From Bacillota bacterium (GTDB lineage Bacteria; Bacillota; Clostridia; Lachnospirales; CAG-274): a stretch of DNA of 10,426 nucleotides. The notes below the pieces were generated by a model that did no database searches, was not told where the DNA came from, and was given only the letters and a program-made list of their open reading frames with translations. The stretch lies in the NCBI GenBank assembly GCA_017627115.1, contig JAGAHK010000179.1:1-10426 (forward strand), in the 5' to 3' direction. The translations under genes and the position numbers were made by a program. Below are positions 1-5,251 of this stretch, piece after piece. Position 1 is the first letter of the stretch, and each line of letters starts with the position of its first letter.

Positions 1-350
1 TCATTTTTTATATAATAATTTAATTTATAATTAAGATGTTCTGTCATATAATCGAGGTTTTTTCTTAATAACTCAATAACTTTTTCGTCATTCTCATAGC
101 ATACCAATTCAACCGCAGAAATATCATATTCTCTAAGTCTGTCCAACAATGCAATAGATAAAATACCAGAACCAGCTCCAGGATCTAGAACTGTTATTTC
201 TGACTTATCTTTTGGAATATCAAATAAACTTGCCATAAATTGAGCGGTTTCTTTACTTGTAAAAAACTGTCCATAATTTTTCCTAAGTGACTTTGGCATG
301 TTTTCTATATATGCAGTTGTACTTTTAACAGCATAATCTATCAAGCTCAT
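1..350 (-). CDS. DNA N6-adenine methyltransferase, N-terminal 116 residues (partial)
   Basis: The reading frame starts at the ATG complementary to 348-350, eight bases after a GGAG ribosome binding site, and runs open off the left edge. Residues 24-43 (KNYGQFFT followed by a helix) match the motif-X-like segment that opens Eco57I- and type I-like N6-adenine methyltransferases. Residues 56-62 read DPGAGSG, the SAM-binding motif I, and E86 sits at the end of the following strand as expected for motif II. The catalytic NPPY-type motif IV would lie beyond the window, so activity cannot be judged. The protein would transfer a methyl group from SAM to adenine in DNA, either as part of a restriction-modification system or alone. 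It lies 31 bp downstream of the Xre gene and is probably cotranscribed with it. Its DNA looks more A+T-rich than the mobilization genes, which suggests separate acquisition. Confidence 0.85.
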   Translation of the reverse strand, partial: MSLIDYAVKSTTAYIENMPKSLRKNYGQFFTSKETAQFMASLFDIPKDKSEITVLDPGAGSGILSIALLDRLREYDISAVELVCYENDEKVIELLRKNLDYMTEHLNYKLNYYIKN

Positions 351-381
351 AATCTAATCTCCATTTATATCCCATGCTTAA

Positions 382-939
382 TCAGTTTTCTTTTATCCTA
401 TCTATCATCATATTAAAGTAATACTCCACATAAGTACCATATACATCCTCAAAATAATGATAATCCTTAACATCTATCGCATAGCAATCCGAGTTAAGCA
501 ATCTATAACCTATATTATCATATTTTGTAAACAGCTTTTCAAAGTCTTCTTTCGGAATTATGCTGTTATTATAGTTATAAGCCGTATCGTAGATCTCAAT
601 TACCTTATAATAGTCCTTTATCCTTACAAGGTAGTTCTTCTTATCGCTCGGAAGGTAAAAGAGTTCATCCTGATGGATAAAATCATCAAATATACCGCTC
701 AATTTTGCCGTTATTTCACTTGGGATATGTATGGGATTCGGATCTGAACTTCTTCCTATTAAATAGTCCATAGAGCAATCAAGAAAGTCAGCGACCTTTT
801 CAAGTGTTGTCACGGACGGCATACGGTTTCCGTTTTTCCATTCGCTTAATAAGCCCGTAGAAACGCCGGTTTCTTCCGATACTTTCTTTAAGGTCAGACC
901 CCTCTCGCTTATCCTTTTGTACAAATTATCCAAATTCAT
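382..939 (-). CDS. Xre/Cro-CI family transcriptional regulator, putative element repressor
   Basis: The 185-residue protein opens with a classical HTH_XRE domain (about residues 5-62). The helix-turn-helix covers residues 16-37 (LTLKKVSEETGVSTGLLSEW), followed by NGNRMPSVTTL and the LGR-like end DYLIGR. The remaining 120 residues are rich in Tyr, Asp and Ile and match no domain I recognise; they may form a dimerisation or sensing domain. No LexA/S24-type autoprotease signature (Ser/Lys) is evident, so induction is unlikely to follow the lambda CI cleavage route. The start is set by the CCTCC complement at 948-952 (GGAGG, 8 nt spacing). The gene diverges from the rightward element operon and faces a symmetric promoter-operator region, the usual place for an element master repressor. 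Operator binding is inferred from arrangement only. Confidence 0.88.
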   Translation of the reverse strand: MNLDNLYKRISERGLTLKKVSEETGVSTGLLSEWKNGNRMPSVTTLEKVADFLDCSMDYLIGRSSDPNPIHIPSEITAKLSGIFDDFIHQDELFYLPSDKKNYLVRIKDYYKVIEIYDTAYNYNNSIIPKEDFEKLFTKYDNIGYRLLNSDCYAIDVKDYHYFEDVYGTYVEYYFNMMIDRIKEN

Positions 940-967
940 TACATTTTCCTCCGATATTTTTTACACC

Positions 968-996
968 AAAATATGCTCACAAATGTGAATTATCAA
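968..996 (-). promoter_or_regulatory. Promoter for the Xre regulator (leftward)
   Basis: On the minus strand TTGATA (complement of 991-996) and TATTTT (complement of 968-973) are separated by exactly 17 bp. The -35 hexamer abuts the -35 of the opposite promoter with no base between. One arm of the 15-bp inverted operator (976-990) fills the spacer, so autoregulation is likely. Confidence 0.65.
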
Positions 997-1018
997 TTGA
1001 CATATTCACATTTGTGAG
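976..1018. promoter_or_regulatory. Paired inverted operators O1 and O2
   Basis: Positions 976-990 (CTCACAAATGTGAAT) and 1004-1018 (ATTCACATTTGTGAG) are exact reverse complements, 15 of 15. Each arm is itself a dyad, TCACA-2 bp-TGTGA, the size expected for one Xre dimer. The arms are 28 bp apart start to start and lie in the spacers of the two divergent promoters. The Xre protein encoded next door is the obvious ligand, but this is inference. Confidence 0.75.
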
Positions 1019-1025
1019 ATATAAT
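997..1025 (+). promoter_or_regulatory. Rightward promoter of the element operon (perfect sigma-A consensus)
   Basis: TTGACA (997-1002) and TATAAT (1020-1025) are both perfect consensus hexamers with the ideal 17-bp spacing. Operator arm 1004-1018 occupies the whole spacer, so a bound repressor would exclude RNA polymerase. Transcription should begin near 1032 and read the two small HTH genes and the ATPase. Confidence 0.85.
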
Positions 1026-1039
1026 ATAGGTGTGGTACA

Positions 1040-1061
1040 ACATAGTGAATTTTCGCTATGT
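1040..1061 (+). other. Hairpin in the 5' untranslated region of the rightward operon
   Basis: ACATAGTGAA (1040-1049) pairs with TTCGCTATGT (1052-1061): ten pairs including one G-T wobble. It begins about 8 nt after the predicted transcription start. No T-tract follows, so it is not a simple terminator; it could stabilise the 5' end of the mRNA. Confidence 0.5.
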
Positions 1062-1079
1062 AAATAGTTTACCAAATAA

Positions 1080-1094
1080 TTTCACATTTGTAAA
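1080..1094. promoter_or_regulatory. Third operator-like site O3 against the ribosome binding site
   Basis: Aligned with O2, 12 of 15 bases match, including the continuous TTCACATTTGT core. The right half has drifted (GTGAG to GTAAA), which weakens the dyad. It ends inside the ribosome binding site (AAGGGGGA, 1093-1100) of the first operon gene and lies about 50 bp downstream of the predicted start, where a bound protein could act as a roadblock. Confidence 0.5.
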
Positions 1095-1105
1095 GGGGGA
1101 ATATT

Positions 1106-1303
1106 ATGAAAAGTGAAATTTCTTTGAAGGACTGGTGCAAGAAAGTTCGTATTGCTCTGATTGAGGAGGATCTGAGCATCAAGGACTTGGCCGAGCTTAC
1201 GGGGTACAGTTCTTCATACATTCGTGCAGTAATATCCGGGCGTTTGCTCAGGATAGCCACGGTACAAAACAAGATTAATGAAGTTTTAAACATCAACGAA
1301 TAA
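1106..1303 (+). CDS. Small helix-turn-helix protein, possible Cro-like or excision regulator
   Basis: This 65-residue protein is the first gene of the rightward operon, behind the strong site AAGGGGGA with 5 nt spacing. A helix-turn-helix is visible at about residues 22-48 (LSIKDLAELTGYSSSYIRAV, then ISGRLL), preceded by a basic amphipathic helix and followed by a short C-terminal helix. The size, position and HTH suit a Cro-like antirepressor or a directionality factor. It shares the pattern A-x-x-TG-x-S-x-x-YIRA with the next gene product, so the two may be related. I do not recognise a named family; the DNA-binding call is good and the specific role is inference. Confidence 0.75.
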   Translation: MKSEISLKDWCKKVRIALIEEDLSIKDLAELTGYSSSYIRAVISGRLLRIATVQNKINEVLNINE

Positions 1304-1314
1304 GGGGGAATTTT

Positions 1315-1575
1315 ATGGAAAAAACTTTAAACCAAAACTTAAACTTTACAGGCAGAAATGTGCCCGTTGCAGAGGTCGCAAAGGCTACCGGCAAGAGTGC
1401 CCAGTACATAAGGGCAGGCTTGCAGCAAGGCATCCTGAAATTCGGTTATGCACTGAAAGTCAACAATTCATCAAGGTTTGACTATTACATTCCCGATTAT
1501 CTGCTATATCAGTACACCGGCTATTACAATCCCGATGCTAAACCACAGCTTGATATGGCAGTCGGCGAGGTGTGA
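1315..1575 (+). CDS. Small excisionase-like winged-helix DNA-binding protein
   Basis: The protein has 86 residues and starts 5 nt after AAGGGGGAA, 11 bp downstream of the preceding gene. Residues 16-40 (VPVAEVAKATGKSAQYIRAG, then LQQG) form a MerR/excisionase-type HTH of the kind that selects a DNA site before a short beta wing. The following FGYALKVNNSSRFDYYIPDY fits the wing and the aromatic strand seen in phage and element excisionase-like proteins. The C-terminal tail is acidic to neutral. Lying in the repressed operon of an integrase-bearing element, it is the best candidate here for the recombination directionality factor. It could instead be an accessory replication or transcription protein. 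Confidence 0.75.
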   Translation: MEKTLNQNLNFTGRNVPVAEVAKATGKSAQYIRAGLQQGILKFGYALKVNNSSRFDYYIPDYLLYQYTGYYNPDAKPQLDMAVGEV

Positions 1576-1576
1576 T

Positions 1577-2347
1577 ATGGATAACTTACAGATGATAAAT
1601 ATGGCTGATGTGGCTGTACAAGAGGTCGATTGGCTTTTATATCCGTTTATACCTTATGGAAAAATAACTATTATACAAGGCGACCCGGGCGAGGGAAAAA
1701 CAACACTCATATTAAGGCTTATTGCTGCGATGACTACGGGTAAACCGCTTATAGGCAATAATACGGATGCCGAGCCAACAGAGCCTGTCAATGTGATATA
1801 CCAAAACTGCGAGGACGGTCTGGGCGATACCATAAAGCCCAGACTGCTTGATGCAGGTGCCGATTGTACAAGGGTAACAGTCATAGACGATAGGAACACC
1901 GAGCCTTTGACTATGAAAGATTCAAGAATAGAAGCTGCCATTGCCCAAACGAACGCAAGGCTTTTAGTGCTTGATCCTATACAGGGTTATCTCGGCTCCG
2001 GCGTAGATATGCACAGGGCAAACGAAATACGTCCTGTTATGAAGTATCTGTCGGATATTGCCGAAAAATATAATTGTGCCATTATCCTTATAGGTCATAT
2101 GAACAAGAACAGCCAAAGCAAAGCGGCCTATAAAGGCTTGGGTTCTATAGATTTTGCGGCAGCGGCAAGAAGTGTCTTGCTTGTCGGACGCATAAGGAAC
2201 GACCCGAATATAAGGGTAGTATGTCAGATCAAAAATTCACTTGCTCCCGAGGGAAAGTCCATTGCATTTGAACTTAATGAAGAAAAGGGATTTGGATGGA
2301 TAGGTGAATATGATATTACTGCCGATGATCTGTTATCGGGCAAGTAA
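1577..2347 (+). CDS. RepA-like RecA-fold ATPase (AAA_25 type), C-terminally truncated by an in-frame stop
   Basis: The chosen start is ATG 1577, one base after the stop of the preceding gene and behind GGCGAGGTG; a longer frame from 1478 would overlap that gene and lacks a site. The 256 residues contain Walker A GDPGEGKTT (35-43), Walker B LLVLD (129-133) and an IGHMNK motif (172-177), with a final IKN and ELNEEKGFGW strand pair typical of RepA/DnaB-related hexameric helicases of plasmids and IMEs. It would hydrolyse ATP to act on element DNA, for example in replication after excision. TAA at 2345-2347 is followed in the same frame by 63 open codons that look like the missing C-terminal winged helix. 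The gene may thus be a recent nonsense allele or a natural truncation; the ATPase core itself is complete. Confidence 0.85.
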   Translation: MDNLQMINMADVAVQEVDWLLYPFIPYGKITIIQGDPGEGKTTLILRLIAAMTTGKPLIGNNTDAEPTEPVNVIYQNCEDGLGDTIKPRLLDAGADCTRVTVIDDRNTEPLTMKDSRIEAAIAQTNARLLVLDPIQGYLGSGVDMHRANEIRPVMKYLSDIAEKYNCAIILIGHMNKNSQSKAAYKGLGSIDFAAAARSVLLVGRIRNDPNIRVVCQIKNSLAPEGKSIAFELNEEKGFGWIGEYDITADDLLSGK

Positions 2348-2539
2348 AAAACAAGCCGGCAAGAAGATGCAGTCGATTTCCTGAAAGAGTATCTTTCGGG
2401 CGGTAGAATGTTGCAAACCGATATTCAAAATGCAGCTAAAGAAGCCGATATATCCTATTCGACCTTAAAGCGTGCAAAAAAAGAAATGAATATTATTTCA
2501 AAAAAGATAGACAACAAATGGTATTGGGAACTGCCTTAA
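2348..2539 (+). pseudogene. Detached C-terminal winged-helix domain of the RepA-like ATPase
   Basis: Directly after the TAA, and in the same frame, 63 codons are open until a second TAA at 2537-2539. The translation contains AVDFLKEYLSGGRM, then IQNAAKEADISYSTLKRAKK, and ends KWYWELP. This is the pattern of the winged-helix tail of RepA-like ATPases, where an ISxxTLxRAKK recognition helix is followed by an aromatic end. Reading the first TAA as a sense codon would give a continuous protein of 320 residues, a more usual length for such proteins. One base substitution (for example CAA or AAA to TAA) explains the break; a frameshift does not, since both parts share one frame. The first internal ATG (2408) lacks a good ribosome binding site, so separate translation is doubtful. 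Confidence 0.75.
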
Positions 2540-2548
2540 TTATTTATA

Positions 2549-2602
2549 TCTATCCATCTATCAATCAATCAATAATAAAAAGGATGGATGGGTGGATGGA
2601 TA
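2549..2602. repeat. Tetranucleotide-rich segment with inverted arms
   Basis: An ATCT/ATCA-type run (2549-2574) is followed after an A-rich break by GGAT-type units (2582-2601). The two halves are largely complementary: TATCCATC (2551-2558) pairs exactly with GATGGATA (2595-2602). It can fold into a long imperfect hairpin. Function unknown; it lies just downstream of the helicase gene, so an origin or slippage-prone spacer is possible. Confidence 0.55.
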
Positions 2603-2605
2603 TTC

Positions 2606-2650
2606 AAGGAGACCAAGTGTATCACTGTATGAAAGATGGTCTCCTTGCTT
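2606..2650 (+). terminator. Hairpin with short T-tract, probable terminator of the ATPase operon
   Basis: AAGGAGACCA (2606-2615) pairs perfectly with TGGTCTCCTT (2637-2646), a 10-bp stem with a 21-nt loop that contains a small AGTG/CACT stem. GCTTTT follows directly. The T-run is short and the loop long, so termination may be partial. It separates the regulatory/replication operon from the gene at 2738. Confidence 0.55.
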
Positions 2651-2737
2651 TTATAAAAACAGCAAACGCCAGAATTGAAGCGGCTTATAAGCCTTTAGAG
2701 AAAATATTCAAGAAGACCAAAATAAAGGAGGAATTTT

Positions 2738-3043
2738 ATGAACAAAAAAGCGTATGCAGCATTAGTAAAGGAAGTTTTTTCAAAAAGTAAACAGGAATTA
2801 CACGAGATATTCAATCTCGGTGTATACAATGACATCACAAAAGGTTACTGCGTTCTTGCATTGAAAGAAGCAAATGCGGACAGCAGAACTATTGAGATGG
2901 CATTAAATTCTTTTGACGGCGTTTTCGATAAAAATTCGGCTTCGGATGCGTTAAAAGCGTTAAGCAGTTTTAATAATTCCGACAAGAAAAGCGTAACGGC
3001 AAAAGGAAATGATCTTATGCACATAAGCGAGGATCGCTTTTAA
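2738..3043 (+). CDS. Hypothetical 101-residue element protein
   Basis: The start follows AAAGGAGGAATTTT, an excellent ribosome binding site, and resembles the initiation regions of the other element genes. The product is predicted helical and soluble: a basic first helix (NKKAYAALVKEVFSKSKQEL), a middle region with Cys, and a low-complexity Ser/Asn/Asp-rich tail (SDALKALSSFNNSDKKS). There is no signal peptide, membrane segment or recognisable catalytic motif. It sits between the ATPase operon and the candidate oriT, so a role in replication control or relaxosome assembly is possible but unsupported. I do not recognise the family. The gene is considered real because of its ribosome binding site, codon use like its neighbours and the lack of an overlapping alternative. 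Confidence 0.7.
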   Translation: MNKKAYAALVKEVFSKSKQELHEIFNLGVYNDITKGYCVLALKEANADSRTIEMALNSFDGVFDKNSASDALKALSSFNNSDKKSVTAKGNDLMHISEDRF

Positions 3044-3072
3044 AAATATTATATTTTTTGCATAAGATCTGA

Positions 3073-3097
3073 GATTTATTTTCGCAGAAAATAAATC
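3073..3097. other. Perfect 11-bp hairpin at the left edge of the oriT candidate
   Basis: GATTTATTTTC (3073-3083) and GAAAATAAATC (3087-3097) are exact complements around a GCA loop. It begins 30 bp after the stop of the 101-residue gene. No T-tract follows the right arm, so it is not a typical terminator. The ATAAATCGAAA at its right arm recurs nearly exactly at 3243-3254, bracketing the intervening segment. Confidence 0.65.
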
Positions 3098-3098
3098 G

Positions 3099-3250
3099 AA
3101 ACGGGTGGATCAAAGGAGGGCTTGCCCGCCTTGCAAGCGTACTGCTCCAATGCGAAAGGCATTCGGAACAGGTAGCTTGCAAGTGTGCCCGCTTCCTTTT
3201 GCGGAAAGCTTTGTGCCAAAGGCACTCGGGCGTACTTTGACGATAAATCG
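3099..3250. other. Candidate origin of transfer (oriT)
   Basis: This noncoding stretch lies immediately upstream of mobC and the relaxase gene, the usual oriT position in IMEs. It is visibly richer in G+C than its surroundings and dense in dyads: the palindrome CTTGCAAG at 3130-3137 and again at 3176-3183; AATGC/GCATT (3149-3153, 3159-3163); GTGCC/GGCAC (3213-3217, 3221-3225). The last two hairpins are followed by the same TCGG. AAGTGTGCCC (3181-3190) resembles the AAGTGCGCCC nic region of IncQ/pIP501-like origins, but that resemblance is from memory and the relaxase here is MOB_P-like, so the nick position is open. A 79-codon frame across it (3105-3344) is rejected as coding. Confidence 0.6.
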
Positions 3251-3297
3251 GAAAGAAGGAATGCTAGATAAAACGATTAAAAATGGGGGAATTTTTG

Positions 3298-3612
3298 TTG
3301 AGAAAACAAACGAAAAGCATTACGATTCGAATGACGGAAGATGAATACAACATTCTTAAAGAACGTGTTTCTAAATCAGGAATGAAGCAAGCGGATTTTT
3401 TAAGACGGTCACTTTTTTGCAAGAATATTGTTTCGATAAACGGTGCGGACAAAATCATAATCGAATTAAAACGCATCGGAAACAATGTCAATCAGATAGC
3501 GAAAAAATTAAATATAGGCGGCAGTCTTTATCGAAACGAACTTGCCGATTTAACGGAGGAGCTGAAAAATTTATGGCAACTATTAAGGCAATCAGTTCAA
3601 GGGCAAGTATAG
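3298..3612 (+). CDS. mobC: MobC-like relaxosome accessory protein
   Basis: The protein has an N-terminal ribbon-helix-helix-like segment (about residues 6-40: KSITIRMTEDEYNILKERVS, then a KQADFLRRSL helix) and the MobC signature LKRIGNNVNQIAKKLN (57-72), followed by a C-terminal helix. MobC proteins bind oriT and help the relaxase open and nick the DNA. TTG at 3298 is preferred over the in-frame ATG at 3283. GGGGGA (3285-3290) lies 7 nt before the TTG but overlaps the ATG, and the same GGGGGAATTTT context precedes other element genes. This gives 104 residues, a normal MobC length. The gene overlaps the relaxase start by 40 bp, so translation is probably coupled. Confidence 0.88.
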   Translation: MRKQTKSITIRMTEDEYNILKERVSKSGMKQADFLRRSLFCKNIVSINGADKIIIELKRIGNNVNQIAKKLNIGGSLYRNELADLTEELKNLWQLLRQSVQGQV

Positions 3613-4571
3613 GAATTGCCGTAAATTATATCACGAGGGATGAAAAAACGGACATAAAACTTGTAACAGGCATCAACTGTTCGCCCGAAACTGCCATTGA
3701 TGAAATGAAACTGACCAAAACTTTTTGGAATAAAAACGGCGGCAGACAATACAAGCATTATGTTCAGAGTTTCCCTCCCGATGAAAATGTTTCTCACGAA
3801 ACGGCACACGAAATTGCTGTAAAATTGTGTGAGGAACGCTTCAAGGATTTTGAAGTTATCATCGCCACACATAAGGATAGAAATCACGTTCATTCACACA
3901 TAATCGTAAATAGTGTAAGCTGCATTGACGGACACAAGATACAGGAAAGCCGAAAAGACTTGCAGGCTATGAAAGACTATTCGGACAGGCTGTGCGAGGA
4001 ATACGGGTTAAGCATCTGTGTTAAAAATGATGAGATAACAGCCTACAAGAAAGAAAAATACAAGGCACTTGAAAAGGCGCTTACATCAAACTATAAAAGC
4101 TATGTTCTTGAATGTTATAAGGCTGTTTCGGCAGCGGCAGCCAAAGCCGTATCAAAAGAAGATTTTATAAATATCCTTGCTCAAGCGGGATATACAACAA
4201 GCTGGACAGAACGAAAGTATATAACCTTTACCGATAAGGACGGCAAGAAAATACGAAACAGCAACCTTGAAAAGACATTCAAAGAACATTTCGGAAAGGA
4301 GGAATTGGAGAATGGGTTTAAAAGCAATGCTGAAAGAGCAAGAAGCACAGAAACAGCAGAACAGCTCAGAACAGACATCAAAGACAGTTCAAGAGCAGTC
4401 CTCGATACTGTCCGAACTGCGATCGACGAATCAAACGCTGCAATCGGAGCTTATGACCGCAGGCGAAACGATAGAAAAGCTGACCGAGAGAGGCAAACAG
4501 CTCGACAAAGTGGAACAGGAGAACGAGGAGATAAAAAGAAACGCCGAGTTTATAGAAGCGAAGAACGCTGA
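3573..4571 (+). CDS. MOB_P-type relaxase (Relaxase/VirD2 family mobilization nuclease)
   Basis: ATG 3573 follows GGAGGA inside mobC and gives MATIKAISSRASIGIAVNYI, the standard start of this family; an earlier ATG at 3417 lies inside mobC and is not used. Y19 is the likely nucleophile that becomes linked to the 5' end at nic. HYVQSF (62-67) corresponds to motif II. HKDRNHVHSH (100-109) is the metal-binding three-histidine motif III (H100, H105, H107). Residues 110-240 complete the nuclease domain, and the last 80 residues are highly charged (KADRERQTARQ, KKKRR). At 332 residues it is on the short side, without helicase or primase domain. The final 260 nt also encode the start of the next gene in another frame. 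It should act with MobC at the oriT just upstream. Confidence 0.93.
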   Translation: MATIKAISSRASIGIAVNYITRDEKTDIKLVTGINCSPETAIDEMKLTKTFWNKNGGRQYKHYVQSFPPDENVSHETAHEIAVKLCEERFKDFEVIIATHKDRNHVHSHIIVNSVSCIDGHKIQESRKDLQAMKDYSDRLCEEYGLSICVKNDEITAYKKEKYKALEKALTSNYKSYVLECYKAVSAAAAKAVSKEDFINILAQAGYTTSWTERKYITFTDKDGKKIRNSNLEKTFKEHFGKEELENGFKSNAERARSTETAEQLRTDIKDSSRAVLDTVRTAIDESNAAIGAYDRRRNDRKADRERQTARQSGTGERGDKKKRRVYRSEER

Positions 4572-5232
4572 AAAAGAACGTAAAATAGGCAGCCTTGCAT
4601 ATAAATATAAGGCATTGGAGAAAAAATATAACGCTCTTGAATATGAAAACCACCGTATAAAATGGCAGGCTGATATTGATAAAAGCAAATTTGATACTAA
4701 ACTTGAAGCATACAAAGGTGTTATTAAATGCGCTTATGGCTTTTCGGGGTTTGTCTCTTGTTTTTACATAATTGCCAGTCCGATAGTGCGCAGACATTTT
4801 ACAGAACTTATAATGTGGATATATACCGCTATAAAGAAACTTTTTTCATTCACAAAAACGGTATATTTCTGTATCTGCGGGATAATAACGGATAAATTGG
4901 GTAAGAGCGGAACAACTTCATATATCATAACGGCTGTTATCTTTATAGGTATTATGACCTTGATTCTTGCACTTATATCGCTTTTATCAAGGCATATTCA
5001 CAGAATACTGAAAAATATATTGGAAAGCTACAATATATATGATCGCGAGGAAATCATGCGGGCAAAAAATTTGTCCGCCCTCGCAGTGCTTATGAATATA
5101 TGTGTATTCGTATATTCAAGAATAGATATAAGGATAAATATCTTTATCGTATGGGGCGTACTTGCTCTTGCGATAACGGCAGCTATAAATTGGCAGGAGA
5201 TCGACAGAGGTCTCTATGTATCTCAATTCTAA
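4312..5232 (+). CDS. Coiled-coil membrane protein associated with mobilization genes
   Basis: ATG 4312 follows AAGGAGG (4296-4302) with 9 nt spacing; the frame is open from 4267 but has no site for that start. The 306-residue product has a long charged coiled coil (about residues 1-135, rich in Gln, Glu and Lys), then hydrophobic segments at about 139-159, 183-193, 203-225, 256-268 and 275-292, so it is an inner-membrane protein with an N-terminal cytoplasmic stalk. Proteins of this shape commonly follow relaxase genes in Clostridia IMEs; it may correspond to the DUF6040 group, but I cannot confirm this. A role in docking the relaxosome to a helper transfer channel, or in exclusion, is speculation. 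Its first 260 nt overlap the relaxase gene in a different frame. Confidence 0.8.
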   Translation: MGLKAMLKEQEAQKQQNSSEQTSKTVQEQSSILSELRSTNQTLQSELMTAGETIEKLTERGKQLDKVEQENEEIKRNAEFIEAKNAEKERKIGSLAYKYKALEKKYNALEYENHRIKWQADIDKSKFDTKLEAYKGVIKCAYGFSGFVSCFYIIASPIVRRHFTELIMWIYTAIKKLFSFTKTVYFCICGIITDKLGKSGTTSYIITAVIFIGIMTLILALISLLSRHIHRILKNILESYNIYDREEIMRAKNLSALAVLMNICVFVYSRIDIRINIFIVWGVLALAITAAINWQEIDRGLYVSQF

Positions 5233-5251
5233 TAATGACAGGAGGGATAAA

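Noticed and set aside
457..747. 96-codon plus-strand frame inside the Xre gene
   Set aside because: Antisense to a convincing HTH protein, and no ribosome binding site.
2345..2353. Programmed frameshift at the A-run after the ATPase stop
   Set aside because: The downstream C-terminal domain is in the same frame as the upstream part, so a shift would lose it; only readthrough or a base change fits.
2518..2790. 90-codon frame beginning at the end of the broken ATPase
   Set aside because: It translates the tetranucleotide tracts and the terminator-like hairpin, has no ribosome binding site and overlaps the well-supported gene at 2738.
3105..3344. 79-codon frame across the candidate oriT
   Set aside because: It is rich in Pro, Cys and Arg without domain pattern, follows the hairpin structure and overlaps the mobC start region. 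No ribosome binding site at a fitting distance.
4378..4797. Minus-strand frames of 139 and 94 codons opposite the coiled-coil gene
   Set aside because: They are antisense shadows of a charged, helix-rich gene, giving hydrophobic and aromatic translations, and have no ribosome binding sites.
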